Source: UBA7332 sp051652645 | GTDB taxonomy: Bacteria; Bacteroidota; Bacteroidia; Bacteroidales; UBA7332 | Reading direction: 5' to 3' | Assembly (NCBI GenBank): GCA_051652645.1 | Contig: JBOFUP010000021.1 | Location: forward strand, 1 to 64,000 | DNA: 64,000 nt | Part shown: piece after piece, positions 18,501 through 27,142 of the stretch | Layout of the letters: each line of letters starts with the position of its first letter | How positions within the stretch are numbered: the first letter of the stretch is position 1 | Notes under the pieces: model-generated | The model's input: the letters and a program-made list of their open reading frames with translations, nothing else | What the model was told of the DNA's origin: nothing | The model's database searches: none | Translations under genes and position numbers: made by a program

Positions 18501-18564
18501 TTTTGATAACTATGGAGTACCAAATACTCGTAGTTATAACTTCTCAATCAACGCTACATTCTAA
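15553..18564 (+). CDS. SusC-like TonB-dependent outer-membrane transporter
   Basis: Outer-membrane beta-barrel that imports oligomers with TonB energy. After a signal peptide ending near residue 20 comes a carboxypeptidase-D-regulatory-like domain (GVVTSSEDGLPVIGASVLEK ... FDGNYSI). A TonB-box-like EVVVTAMGIKQ follows, then the plug (SLQGKVAGVNVTNAGGSPNA, RGVSSINPSQGNEPLFVIDG, VLKGAAASALYGQEGANGVI) and the barrel to the C-terminal SFSINATF-like strand. The length of 1003 residues is typical. SusD follows 23 bases later. The surrounding genes suggest a peptidoglycan-derived glycan or muropeptide as cargo, which is an inference. Confidence 0.95.
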   Translation: MRIKLLFIIFITATLSALSQRVVTGVVTSSEDGLPVIGASVLEKGTTNGTITDFDGNYSIRVNDNASLVITYVGLKEQLVKVTSSTINVVLESNAIEMGEVVVTAMGIKQEKKKLNFAVQSINSEDVTADRSQNFVNSLQGKVAGVNVTNAGGSPNAGSQIIIRGVSSINPSQGNEPLFVIDGMPLSGGASKAADINPNDIENVTVLKGAAASALYGQEGANGVIMITTKAGKAGQMTITANASVQIDQAVRLPKIQTKYGPGAGGFYREQTSGGWGPMLGSDETVYDNVGNFIQNGLFHKYDVSASGGSEKFTAYSSASYSHSDGVVPNDYLERITALLKANYKVSKQLELSMMGNITSSKSRGFSSSGMSSVYSWPINDDMSNYKNPDGSIRFRYIADNKVDSPVSPLWSRYEDDNENLSTRYLLQGTASYTPIKDLNFTGRINYDQSNSQSDGYIVPKFRKSDFTSEELDRVALSNFGSYEYTSGRSQLFSTNLMGTYKIDLTRGFNLDLMAGTEMKMRKGWSSSVAGRDFVIPGVYSLANCGEILPNDSRMEHSQYRMYSFFGELRLDYKGLVTSSVTLRNDHSSTLDPENNSYLYPSFTGGLLFTELFKIESDILSYGKIRGNWAKVGKDTAPYLFDRKFKQFPTYPDQGFGADPTSSVASKLKPEMSTSWEIGADFRFFNSKTRLDMAYYSTKVEDQIVTVRVSPASGHILQTRNEGSVKNHGIELTLDQEIIKNRDFSWNAAFNFGLNRGKVLSLPDGIVEIQGGQYGDIFATAYLNGSTTAISGIDYLRSPNGDIVVNEQGYPIVNPAKGVNIGNREPDFLAGLTSNFKYKDLSLSFLFDFRKGGDVVNVTRRGLLSNGQDYSLMNYRNREVVFNGVVMQSDGTYTPNTKRITLDQNTLVNYYYNVSSNFVEEGSYCRLSYVTLTYDLSKYLKKSAIKGLKISATGRNLFLLTKYTGSDPQVNASTSSGGSGGSGFDNYGVPNTRSYNFSINATF

Positions 18565-18587
18565 TAGATAACTTATAACTAACAACT

Positions 18588-20282
18588 ATGAAAAAGAGTA
18601 AGTATATAATACTTTCATTTATACTAGCATTTGTCCTCACAGGATGTAGTGACTTCTTAGATGTAAATGTGAGCCCTGATAAACCAGTGTCGGTAGTTCC
18701 CGATCAAGCACTACCAGTAGTACTTTTTTATGCAGCCCAAACTCAGTATGATCATGCTGAATATGGGATGTATCTATCTCAAGCATGGACAACAGGAGGA
18801 AGAAGCCAGTCAAACTCTCTTGCTTATAAGTCAGGATGGGCTAATTTCCTAACGATGAACAGACATCCACAATGGAGGCGTCACTTTTATGATCTTGGTG
18901 TAAATGTTCTAGAGATGAACAAGGCAGCAGATCGTATTGCTTCACCAAACTTTAAGTTGATTGGTAGAACAGTTCTGTTAATGTCTACAATGTTTACAAC
19001 AGATATGTTCGGCGATATGCCTTATAGTGAAGCTTGGGTTGCTGTTTCACCTAAATATGATACACAAGAGTCTATTTATGATCAAATGCACAAAGAGCTA
19101 GATGATCTAATAGCATCTTATGATTCATACTTAGCCGATACAGAAGCACAGAAAACTCATATTAAGATCAACAAATCAATGGATCGTATTTATGAGGGTG
19201 ATTTGCAGAAATGGAGAAGTTTTACATATGCACTTAAGGCAAGATTACTTCTACGTAAATTGCCAAATATGGATACTTCTTCTGCTACTTGCAGCTCTAT
19301 TATTGCTGCAGTTGACAAGGCTTTAGAGGATTGGCAAGAGCCTAATTATAACTATGATGGGGGATCAGGTGAGAAGAATTGTCCTTGGGGACCTATGAAT
19401 GTTAGTATTAACTCTTGGGAGAGTCGTAAGAACGATATGGACAAATCTATAATAACTAAGTTCTTGGCTTATGACCTTATGGGGGCTAACTCAAAACTCT
19501 ATAGACCTCCATATTATGCAAGAGCTACGGACCCAAGATTAGCAAGAATAGTTAACTCTAGGACTGGACCTACTGGGATTGATGCCCAAGATACGATTAG
19601 GTTTATTCAGTCAAATATTGGTATGCCGATAACTCATCGTGAGGTACACTATCCAGACCTTTATGCTCAATCAACTTCATCTAACCCATTCACAAAAAAT
19701 GATGGTATGGTGTCGTTAATGTTGACTGAAGAGCTTCTTTTTATTAAGGCGGAAGCTCAATATTGGCTAAATCCAGCAGGTGTTGATGCTTACAATACAA
19801 CAAAAGAAGCAGTAACTCATAATATGATTCGTTTGGGAATTAGTGAAGGTACTTCTGGAACAAAGGATTTGAGAACATATACCTACTATTTTGAGAGTAC
19901 GGATGCAATGCCTGCTTCATCTTTCAATATTGGACACTTGATGCGCATGAAGTATATATGTATGTATCTTCAACCAGAAATGTGGACAGACATGAGAAGA
20001 TATAACTATAGTTCTAAAGCAAATGGAGTTCAGTATGCTGGTGAATTTATCTATCCAAATCTTCGTCGTCCGTATAATTTATATGAACCGCATTGGATGC
20101 CAAATCAGAACGTTCAGCTAGATAATCAGATATGGATTCAGAGAGTTAATTATGACCCTGAAACAGAAGAGAAATATAACAAAGCTGAGCTGGAGAGACT
20201 AGGAGCTTATAAGAATCCTTTATGGTTGCGTAAACCAATGATTTGGGCAGTTAATCCTAATGTAAACTATCAAGATAAGTAA
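18588..20282 (+). CDS. SusD/RagB-like surface glycan-binding lipoprotein
   Basis: Surface lid that binds the substrate for the SusC barrel. The lipobox gives Cys20 (FVLTGC) followed by SDFLDVNVSPDKP, the usual SusD opening. TPR-like helices are suggested by the central region. The C-terminal half has GHLMRMKYICMYLQPEMWTD and MRRYNYSS, found in the SusD-like-2 branch. It is 564 residues long, paired with SusC upstream and two further lipoproteins downstream. Confidence 0.92.
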   Translation: MKKSKYIILSFILAFVLTGCSDFLDVNVSPDKPVSVVPDQALPVVLFYAAQTQYDHAEYGMYLSQAWTTGGRSQSNSLAYKSGWANFLTMNRHPQWRRHFYDLGVNVLEMNKAADRIASPNFKLIGRTVLLMSTMFTTDMFGDMPYSEAWVAVSPKYDTQESIYDQMHKELDDLIASYDSYLADTEAQKTHIKINKSMDRIYEGDLQKWRSFTYALKARLLLRKLPNMDTSSATCSSIIAAVDKALEDWQEPNYNYDGGSGEKNCPWGPMNVSINSWESRKNDMDKSIITKFLAYDLMGANSKLYRPPYYARATDPRLARIVNSRTGPTGIDAQDTIRFIQSNIGMPITHREVHYPDLYAQSTSSNPFTKNDGMVSLMLTEELLFIKAEAQYWLNPAGVDAYNTTKEAVTHNMIRLGISEGTSGTKDLRTYTYYFESTDAMPASSFNIGHLMRMKYICMYLQPEMWTDMRRYNYSSKANGVQYAGEFIYPNLRRPYNLYEPHWMPNQNVQLDNQIWIQRVNYDPETEEKYNKAELERLGAYKNPLWLRKPMIWAVNPNVNYQDK

Positions 20283-20293
20283 TATTTGAAACT

Positions 20294-21181
20294 ATGAAAA
20301 TGAAAAATTATATCGTAGCAATGTTTATTGCGACAGCTATATTACCATCTTGCTCGGTTAATGATCAACTTGGGGAGTTGACACAAGTAGGTCAAGTGGC
20401 TCCACATGTACAATGGGACCTAAGTTCTTCTACTGTTAAAGCTGGTAATCCAGTTGCTTTTGCTGCTCAATATTATAGCTCAGTAAATAGAGCAATTATA
20501 CGCTCAGAGGTCTGGTATAATGTAGTGGAGAATATTCAAACCACTATAGCATGTCCATGGATGAGTACATTCACATACTCTTTTGTTAATGCAACAAGCG
20601 AGGAGTTAAGGATTAGCCAGAAGATAGCATCCTACAATCATGATCTAGCTCAGTGGGATGGAGATAAAAAAGCTTATCAACTAAACACTACTTTCCCAAC
20701 AAGTAATACCCTTAGGCCAATATCTTGGACTGAAGTAGAATCTTTTGACTTAGATAAGTTCAATCTTTACTTTGGGGAGGATTATAAACAGGAGTTTATT
20801 GATGGTTTGATAGAACAGATGAAGCTAGAGGATTATCGAAACCTTTTAGTAGGTACAAGTGCTATGGGTGAAGGTGTTGAAGATCATGCTGCTGAGTTCG
20901 CAAAATATACTGAAGGTATATATAGCGACAACACAGGTGGAACTATATTTATATGGAAAGATGGTGGAGGAGATCAATATAATGAGGGAAGCATACCTCA
21001 AGATATTGTAGATGCATTTAACTCAATCTCTTTTGAAGATTTCTTATATGATAGTGTAACGCAAAAGTATAGAGTTTCATATGAAAGAGACTATACTCTT
21101 GATGTCATCCTTAAAGTAATTGATGAAGCAGGTACAGAAGGGACAACTAAGGCAGTTAAGAATATAGTAACCTTAAATTAA
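20294..21181 (+). CDS. surface lipoprotein of the SusCD operon, unknown function
   Basis: A 295-residue lipoprotein with lipobox ILPSC (Cys20). No family was recognised. The segment AGNPVAFAAQYYSSVNRAI looks like a beta-sandwich strand pair such as in immunoglobulin-like folds. The middle is acidic and rich in aromatic residues. It lies 11 bases after SusD and 11 before a PKD lipoprotein, the usual place of SusE/SusF-like binding proteins. A glycan- or muropeptide-binding role is therefore inferred from position only. A start three codons in (MKN) is possible. Confidence 0.6.
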   Translation: MKMKNYIVAMFIATAILPSCSVNDQLGELTQVGQVAPHVQWDLSSSTVKAGNPVAFAAQYYSSVNRAIIRSEVWYNVVENIQTTIACPWMSTFTYSFVNATSEELRISQKIASYNHDLAQWDGDKKAYQLNTTFPTSNTLRPISWTEVESFDLDKFNLYFGEDYKQEFIDGLIEQMKLEDYRNLLVGTSAMGEGVEDHAAEFAKYTEGIYSDNTGGTIFIWKDGGGDQYNEGSIPQDIVDAFNSISFEDFLYDSVTQKYRVSYERDYTLDVILKVIDEAGTEGTTKAVKNIVTLN

Positions 21182-21192
21182 TTGTAAGACTT

Positions 21193-22863
21193 ATGAAATA
21201 CACAAAATATATATCCTCTATATTATTGTCAGGATTACTATTTATATCAAGCTGTACGTGGTACGAGCCTGATGTGACAAATCTTCCATCAGACAAACTA
21301 TCATTTAATTATGAAGTTATTGGAGAGCAATACACATTGGATTACTTGGTTGGTTCAACTATAAAATTCAACAATACATCCTCTGTCGATGGGGCTGTGT
21401 CTTGGGATTTTGGTGATCCTTATAGCGATCAAAACAGCTCTACAGAGCATTCTCCAACTCACATATATGAGGTTGCAGGTCAATATAATGTAAAACTCTC
21501 AGTTGATGGTGAAGGTGTACTTGAACAGACTATCTTTATTAGTGATATATTCCCAACAGTAACCTATAGCATTGAAAATAATGACTTAGTGGAGGTGCTA
21601 GATACATATGTTGGATTTGATATCGTTTTGCCTAATCCAGCAGAAAAAGAAGAGGGTTATCAATGGATATTCCCAGAGGGAACGATAGATGAGAATGGCA
21701 ACCCAATACTATCTTCTTCTGAACGTAATCCAGGGAAAGTAAAGTTCAAGAATGTAGGTTCTCAAACTATCATTCTTAAGGCTACACTTGATGGTCGATC
21801 ACTTGAAGAGGGTATTCTTAAGGTTCCTGTGGCATACAATCAAGCTGTTCCAACTTTGTATTATGCCTCTAAGGCAGGTAATATAATGGCATATAAATTA
21901 GCTGATAATGCGCCATCAGATATGGCTATCTATCCTTTTGACTTAGGTGTAAAATCAGGTAACCACCCATTGAATATCCTTTTCAACGACTCATCTTTAT
22001 ATGTTCTTGACTGTGGGAAGCAGTTTACTTATGTAAATGATGAAGATGGGAATAAGGGTGATGGCCGAATCTCTGTGGTCTCAAAAGATGGCTCAAGAGT
22101 TGAAACTATGCTTACTAATTCAGGAGCTGCTTTTAATGATCCATTCTACGGTTACATCGAGCCATCAACTAACACGCTCTATTTCTCTGATAGAAATACA
22201 GGAATATCAAAGATTGATATTCGTGACCGCAACAGAGCAATGAATAGAACAGATTTCCCTTATTGGGTCCAGAATGATAGATTAGGATACTATAGTACTA
22301 AACAAATCGTTTATGGATCGATGAATGCATGTTTTGCAAAGGTTGGTTCTACTTGGTGGTGGAGTAAAACATATAATGGAGCAGGAATATTCAGATTTCA
22401 AGATTCTGATATTAAGAGTGCTGCTGTACCAGCAGATGGATCTGTAGCTGCTCCTACAGCAGGACAAGCTCTAGATAATATGTTTATTAAATCTCTTGTT
22501 GTAGACCAAAGTAGACAAGTACTTTATGTGTATGGAGGAGATCCAGGTTATGAAGGGTTCTATAGTATTCCTCTTGATAAGTTATCTTCAATCGCAGGTA
22601 GCAGAACGGAGTTCCTTAAATATAGAGTAGCAGCTCTTGTTACAGATACAGAAGGGGCAGCTGGAGAGTATGTTGGAATTTGCCAATTAGCTCTTGATAG
22701 CAGAGATGGATCCGTTTACTTTGGATTCCGCTCTGGTAATCCAGCAGAAAGGAAGTCTGGTTTGATGCGCTACAATCCATCAACAAAACAACTAACTACA
22801 GTTGTTGAAGGAGTAGACATCTATGGTGTTGCTATCAACCCAACTCCATCGAAGCTTTTTTAA
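21193..22863 (+). CDS. PKD-domain surface lipoprotein with propeller-like C-terminus
   Basis: Lipobox ISSC places the lipid on Cys21. Residues about 40-115 form a PKD domain (GSTIKFNNTSSVDGAVSWDF with the DFGDP turn, then HIYEVAGQYNVKLSVDG). A second PKD-like unit spans about 120-215. From about 220 to the end, repeated strands such as LYYASKAGNIMAYKL, LYVLDCGKQF, LYFSDRNTGISKIDI and VYFGFRSG suggest a beta-propeller. It is likely a binding protein on the cell surface serving the SusCD pair. No catalytic motif was seen. Confidence 0.72.
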   Translation: MKYTKYISSILLSGLLFISSCTWYEPDVTNLPSDKLSFNYEVIGEQYTLDYLVGSTIKFNNTSSVDGAVSWDFGDPYSDQNSSTEHSPTHIYEVAGQYNVKLSVDGEGVLEQTIFISDIFPTVTYSIENNDLVEVLDTYVGFDIVLPNPAEKEEGYQWIFPEGTIDENGNPILSSSERNPGKVKFKNVGSQTIILKATLDGRSLEEGILKVPVAYNQAVPTLYYASKAGNIMAYKLADNAPSDMAIYPFDLGVKSGNHPLNILFNDSSLYVLDCGKQFTYVNDEDGNKGDGRISVVSKDGSRVETMLTNSGAAFNDPFYGYIEPSTNTLYFSDRNTGISKIDIRDRNRAMNRTDFPYWVQNDRLGYYSTKQIVYGSMNACFAKVGSTWWWSKTYNGAGIFRFQDSDIKSAAVPADGSVAAPTAGQALDNMFIKSLVVDQSRQVLYVYGGDPGYEGFYSIPLDKLSSIAGSRTEFLKYRVAALVTDTEGAAGEYVGICQLALDSRDGSVYFGFRSGNPAERKSGLMRYNPSTKQLTTVVEGVDIYGVAINPTPSKLF

Positions 22864-22888
22864 TGGTATGTTGAATTAAATGTTGATT

Positions 22889-22917
22889 GAGTGGGAGAGA
22901 GTTAATCTCTCCTGCTC
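22889..22917 (+). other. hairpin between PKD lipoprotein and GHL10 gene
   Basis: GAGTGGGAGAGA and TCTCTCCTGCTC can pair with two mismatched bases around GTTAA. No T run follows it, so it may be an attenuator or mRNA-stability element dividing the SusCD genes from the secreted enzymes. Confidence 0.4.
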
Positions 22918-22935
22918 ATTAAATAAATCTGATGA

Positions 22936-25695
22936 ATGAAAAAGTTATTTATTACCTTACTAGTATCAATATCTCTACTTCCTTCTTTTGCACAAATGCC
23001 CAAGAGTGAGATGAGAGCGACTTGGTTAGCTACAGTTTACTCTCTAGATTGGCCAAACACCAAAATCTCTAATACAGGCAACTTATCGGATATTAATAGC
23101 CAGAAGAATTCAATGATTCGAATTCTAGACTCTCTTGAGAGGGCAAATGTAAACACTCTTTGTTTTCAGGTTAGATCAAGGTGTGATGCTATGTATAAAT
23201 CATCATATGAGCCATGGTCTTCGGATTTAGTGTCTAAGAGAGGTCTAGATCCTGGATATGATCCACTTGAGTTCGTTATTCAGGAGAGTCACAAAAGAGG
23301 AATTCAAGTTCATGCTTGGTTGAATCCATACCGCTTTGAGAGTTCTAAGGATGCTTGGTTAGGTCAAGCCGGTGATTATAGAGATACCAATCCAGAGTGG
23401 GTGATGGTATATAGTGATGGTAAGTCTATTCTAGATCCAGGGCAACCAGGTGTACTGAAGCTTATTAAGTCTATAGTAGGTGAAATTGTAAATAACTACG
23501 ATGTTGATGGTGTAATATTTGATGATTACTTCTATGCCTACGATGGAACTCCTAGCTCTTTAGATCAAACGACACAGAACCAATATAAACCTCAAGGTGT
23601 TACCCTTTCAGATTGGCGTCGTGATAATGTAAATCGAATGGTTGAAGCTGTATATGATACGATTCAATCAACAAAACCATATGTAACTTTTGGAGTATCA
23701 CCTTTTGGTATCTGGACAACCGATAAAGCAGTTGCAGAAAAAGAGGGTATAACTCTTCCTTCTGGGATCACAGGGAGTAATATGTACGAAACTATATATT
23801 GCGATCCAGTAGCTTGGCTTAAAGATGGTACAGTCGACTATATATCTCCTCAGCTATATTGGGAAACGACCTCAACAGGGCAAGATTATGATGTTCTTTG
23901 TCCTTGGTGGTCAGATCTTGCAAATAGGTTTAATAGGCACTTCTACTCAAGCCACTCAATAAGTGATCTTACTGCAACCTACCAAACCGATGCTATAGAA
24001 ATAAACACACACAATAGCTCATTACAAGAGAAGATCAATCCAACGGCTCTTTCAAATATGGAGAGATCGATAATAGCACAGATAAACTCTACTTCTACTA
24101 AATCATCCAGATTTGGACCAAGTGAAGTTCTTCTTCAAGTTGATCGTAATAGAGCGAGTGATAAGAATGGAGCTCCTGGTAGTATATTCTATTCTACAAG
24201 GAAGTTCTATCTAACTACAGGTTTTATCAACTACATGCGTAGAAACGTATTTACATATCCTGCTCTTAGACCATCTATTAATTGGAAAAAGCAGCAGGAA
24301 CTAGGGTTAGTTGAAGAGTTAAAAGAGGAGTCTTCTCTTTTAAGTTGGATCTCTCCCGTGGATAATGTATGTTTTGTTGTATATGCTGTTCCTAATTATG
24401 AGTATAATTCACCTAAACAGTTTGCTGTAGCTGATTATATATTGAGAGTTACTTATGATAATCAGTGTCAATTGCCTCAGGGTGTATCCTCATCTACTCA
24501 TAAGTTAGCTGTATCAATCTTAGATAGATTTGGGAATGAATATTCGCCAATGATATTGGGTGAAAGTACATCCACAGTACAAACAACTAATTTATTATAT
24601 CCAACTGATGGTTCTGAGATTGTTACTCAATCAATATTTAGTTGGGAGATGAATTCAAATGCCATAGGATACTACTATGAGCTATCTTTAGATAAGGACT
24701 TTAGCGAATTGATATGTTCTCGTTTTGTAGAAGAAAACGCATTCAATAGTGCTAATGTTAGTTTTCTGAAAGAGAATAGAACTTACTACTGGAGAGTAAG
24801 AACACGGTTTGCAAATCATGTTGATTTAATATCTGATGTTCGTAGCTTTACTACAGCTCCATTCCAGATAACAACTCCATATGATGGAGAGAACTCAATA
24901 TCATTAATGCCAACTATAAGTTGGAACTCCGTTTCGGGTGTTGAGTCATACTTTGTTGAGGTTGCATCTTCATCTCAATTTGAAAGTAGTCGTATTGTAT
25001 TTAGTTCCAATTGTGTTAACTCACAGATAGTAATACCTGAGTATACACTCACACCTAATACAGTATATTATGTAAGAGTATCGGCTAATAAGCTAGATGG
25101 CAACGTAGTGACAACAGATAGAGTAAGCTTCACGACCTTAGATCAAGAATCAAAGGTTCCGCAGATACTATCACCTATCAATGGAGAGACTATTTTAGGA
25201 GATGTTGTAGAGGTTACTTGGAGTGAAGATGTCGCTCCTGGTTATAGAGTAGAGCTATGTGCTAACCCCTCTTTTCCATCTAGGGAGATTAAGATTAAGA
25301 CAACCTCTGCTTATGTGTTCAGAACTGAGTATACTGGATTAACACCTAATAAATATTATATCAGAGTTAAAGCTATTCAGGGGTCTGGGTATACAGCAAA
25401 TTCAGAGGTAGTAGAGATAAACCTAGATCTTAATACCTCAATAGGAGGTATAGAGTATGATGCTATATATGTAACCCAATCAGGATCTGGGGATGTTGCA
25501 TTAATATTCAAATCAGGAATCTCTCAGGAGACAACATTCAGAGTATTCAATAGTCTAGGATCTACTCTCTATTCACAGAGTGCCAACTCAGGAAGTGTAT
25601 TTAACCTTCCTCTTAATAAAGAATCATCTGGCATATACTTAGTTGAAATAATCTCAGGTAATGAGACTAAACTTATAAAATTTAGAAAAAACTAA
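22936..25695 (+). CDS. GHL10 (DigH/YngK-like) glycosidase with FN3 repeats and T9SS signal
   Basis: Family-10-like glycosyl hydrolase (DUF187). E. coli DigH of this group cuts glycan strands lacking stem peptides. A signal peptide ends near residue 19. The catalytic domain (about 22-400) has PKSEMRATWLATVYSLDWPN, GIQVHAWLNPYRFE, VDGVIFDDYFYAYDG and VDYISPQLYWE. Three or so fibronectin-III-like modules follow (about 560-840; YYWRVRTRF, VYYVRVSANKLDG, KYYIRVKAIQG). The last 70 residues are a T9SS type-A sorting domain (TFRVFNSLGSTLYS ... GIYLVEIISGNETKLIKFRKN). It should be exported to the cell surface or medium, where it would act after an amidase has removed peptides. Confidence 0.88.
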   Translation: MKKLFITLLVSISLLPSFAQMPKSEMRATWLATVYSLDWPNTKISNTGNLSDINSQKNSMIRILDSLERANVNTLCFQVRSRCDAMYKSSYEPWSSDLVSKRGLDPGYDPLEFVIQESHKRGIQVHAWLNPYRFESSKDAWLGQAGDYRDTNPEWVMVYSDGKSILDPGQPGVLKLIKSIVGEIVNNYDVDGVIFDDYFYAYDGTPSSLDQTTQNQYKPQGVTLSDWRRDNVNRMVEAVYDTIQSTKPYVTFGVSPFGIWTTDKAVAEKEGITLPSGITGSNMYETIYCDPVAWLKDGTVDYISPQLYWETTSTGQDYDVLCPWWSDLANRFNRHFYSSHSISDLTATYQTDAIEINTHNSSLQEKINPTALSNMERSIIAQINSTSTKSSRFGPSEVLLQVDRNRASDKNGAPGSIFYSTRKFYLTTGFINYMRRNVFTYPALRPSINWKKQQELGLVEELKEESSLLSWISPVDNVCFVVYAVPNYEYNSPKQFAVADYILRVTYDNQCQLPQGVSSSTHKLAVSILDRFGNEYSPMILGESTSTVQTTNLLYPTDGSEIVTQSIFSWEMNSNAIGYYYELSLDKDFSELICSRFVEENAFNSANVSFLKENRTYYWRVRTRFANHVDLISDVRSFTTAPFQITTPYDGENSISLMPTISWNSVSGVESYFVEVASSSQFESSRIVFSSNCVNSQIVIPEYTLTPNTVYYVRVSANKLDGNVVTTDRVSFTTLDQESKVPQILSPINGETILGDVVEVTWSEDVAPGYRVELCANPSFPSREIKIKTTSAYVFRTEYTGLTPNKYYIRVKAIQGSGYTANSEVVEINLDLNTSIGGIEYDAIYVTQSGSGDVALIFKSGISQETTFRVFNSLGSTLYSQSANSGSVFNLPLNKESSGIYLVEIISGNETKLIKFRKN

Positions 25696-25750
25696 CCTTG
25701 TGGGGGGGATACCCCTCTCACTATTATTAATCTTTTAATACTATATTATT

Positions 25751-27055
25751 ATGAAGAGAGCTTTACTTCTCACAACTATGGCTTTAGCGTCTTTGACAGC
25801 TTCAGCAGATCTTCCTAAAGATCCATCTACTTATCTTCCTGTAGAGGGATATCAGTTAACTAATAACTGGATTTATTCAAGAACAACAGACAATTTCCCT
25901 GCATTTTTAGCACCTAAAGATGGATTACGAGGGATGGCTGCAACAGAATCAGAGATCTATTTCTGTAAGCGTAACGGGGCAGATTTCTCAATTGTTGTAG
26001 TTGATGGTGCAACTGGCCTAGTGAGTAGAACAGTTAATATTCCAAGCGAACCATTCCAAACAGGAGTTGATGGTGAAGGTAAACCAACTTACCTACTAGC
26101 AGTAAATGATATTCAAATCGATTCTGATGGTAATGTTCTTGTCTCAAACCTTTGTACAGATATTACAGCATCTGGTTTCCGCGTAGATAAGATTGATATG
26201 CAGACAGGAGCAATTACAAATATTCTTAATGATAAATTTGAGAAAATAGAAGGCACACCAACACTTCGTATTGATGCATTCAATGTGTATGGAAGTGTTG
26301 ATGGTGATGGTTACCTGATGGCTCCTATAGCAGGTACTGAAGTAGGTCAGGGAGATATAGTACTTAAATGGTCTATCTCTGGTGGTGTTGTTGGTGAGGC
26401 TGAGTATATCTTCCTTCAGGAGTTTGTGCCTTCTACAGCAACGGGTGCAGGTACAGCCCCTCGCGTACGTCCAGTAAACGAGGATCTATTCTACCATGAT
26501 GGTAATGCTACATACCCTACTCTTTACGATATGCGTGGCAATATAGTAGAGGGCTTTAATGCAGAAAACTTTGAAACTTTGAAGCCTATTAACGAAGGTC
26601 ATAATGGTGTTACAGAATTTACACTTAATGGAGATGATTTTATGGTCTTTGCTGCAACAAATACAGTTCTTGCTCCAGCTTCATCTTTCATGATAACTCG
26701 TCTTGGTGAAGGTATGACTATGAATGGTATGCAACCTATTTACCGTTTACCTGCTGCTGGATTTGGTAACTCTTCGAACTCAGTGCGTACTGCAATCCCT
26801 CAGGTTTTTGTTGATGAGGTTAACAACAAAGCGATGATTTATCTTTATGTAAATGAGAATGGTATAGCATCATATGAGTTCTCTATGGTATCATCAAGCA
26901 TCGGAGGAGTTGATAGTGAAAACTCATCTATCGTCTCAAGTAGATACTATGACATCACAGGTCGTGAGGTTGTTAAACCATCTAAAGGAGTATTCATTGT
27001 TAAGCATACTCATGAGAATGGAGCAACATCCATCGAAAAAACCTTTGTAGACTAA
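25751..27055 (+). CDS. secreted propeller-like protein with short T9SS-type tail
   Basis: A 434-residue secreted protein with signal peptide MKRALLLTTMALASLTASA. Repeated strands (IYFCKRNGADFSIVVVDG, VDGDGYLMAPIAGTE, KAMIYLYVNENGIASYE) suggest a beta-propeller fold. It resembles DUF4623 proteins, but that link is uncertain. The end (SRYYDITGREVVKPSKGVFI ... IEKTFVD) is a shortened T9SS-like sorting tail. It lies between the GHL10 glycosidase and the phosphodiester glycosidase and is closed by a terminator. Function unknown; a glycan-binding or peptide-binding role is a guess. Confidence 0.6.
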   Translation: MKRALLLTTMALASLTASADLPKDPSTYLPVEGYQLTNNWIYSRTTDNFPAFLAPKDGLRGMAATESEIYFCKRNGADFSIVVVDGATGLVSRTVNIPSEPFQTGVDGEGKPTYLLAVNDIQIDSDGNVLVSNLCTDITASGFRVDKIDMQTGAITNILNDKFEKIEGTPTLRIDAFNVYGSVDGDGYLMAPIAGTEVGQGDIVLKWSISGGVVGEAEYIFLQEFVPSTATGAGTAPRVRPVNEDLFYHDGNATYPTLYDMRGNIVEGFNAENFETLKPINEGHNGVTEFTLNGDDFMVFAATNTVLAPASSFMITRLGEGMTMNGMQPIYRLPAAGFGNSSNSVRTAIPQVFVDEVNNKAMIYLYVNENGIASYEFSMVSSSIGGVDSENSSIVSSRYYDITGREVVKPSKGVFIVKHTHENGATSIEKTFVD

Positions 27056-27072
27056 ACAAGGATAATATTTAT

Positions 27073-27106
27073 GAGGGGTGTCTATGCAGACACCCCTCTA
27101 TTTTTA
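27073..27106 (+). terminator. rho-independent terminator within the locus
   Basis: GAGGGGTGTC and GACACCCCTC form a perfect 10-bp stem around TATGCA, followed by TATTTTT. It lies 18 bases after the propeller-like gene and suggests that the genes from 27143 on have their own promoter or depend on read-through. Confidence 0.85.
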
Positions 27107-27142
27107 CCAATTAATACCTAGTATAAACATTACTCTTTTAAT

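Noticed and set aside
25696..25750. G-rich/C-rich pair GGGGGGG ... CCCCTCTC as a terminator
   Set aside because: The arms pair poorly and no T run follows directly.
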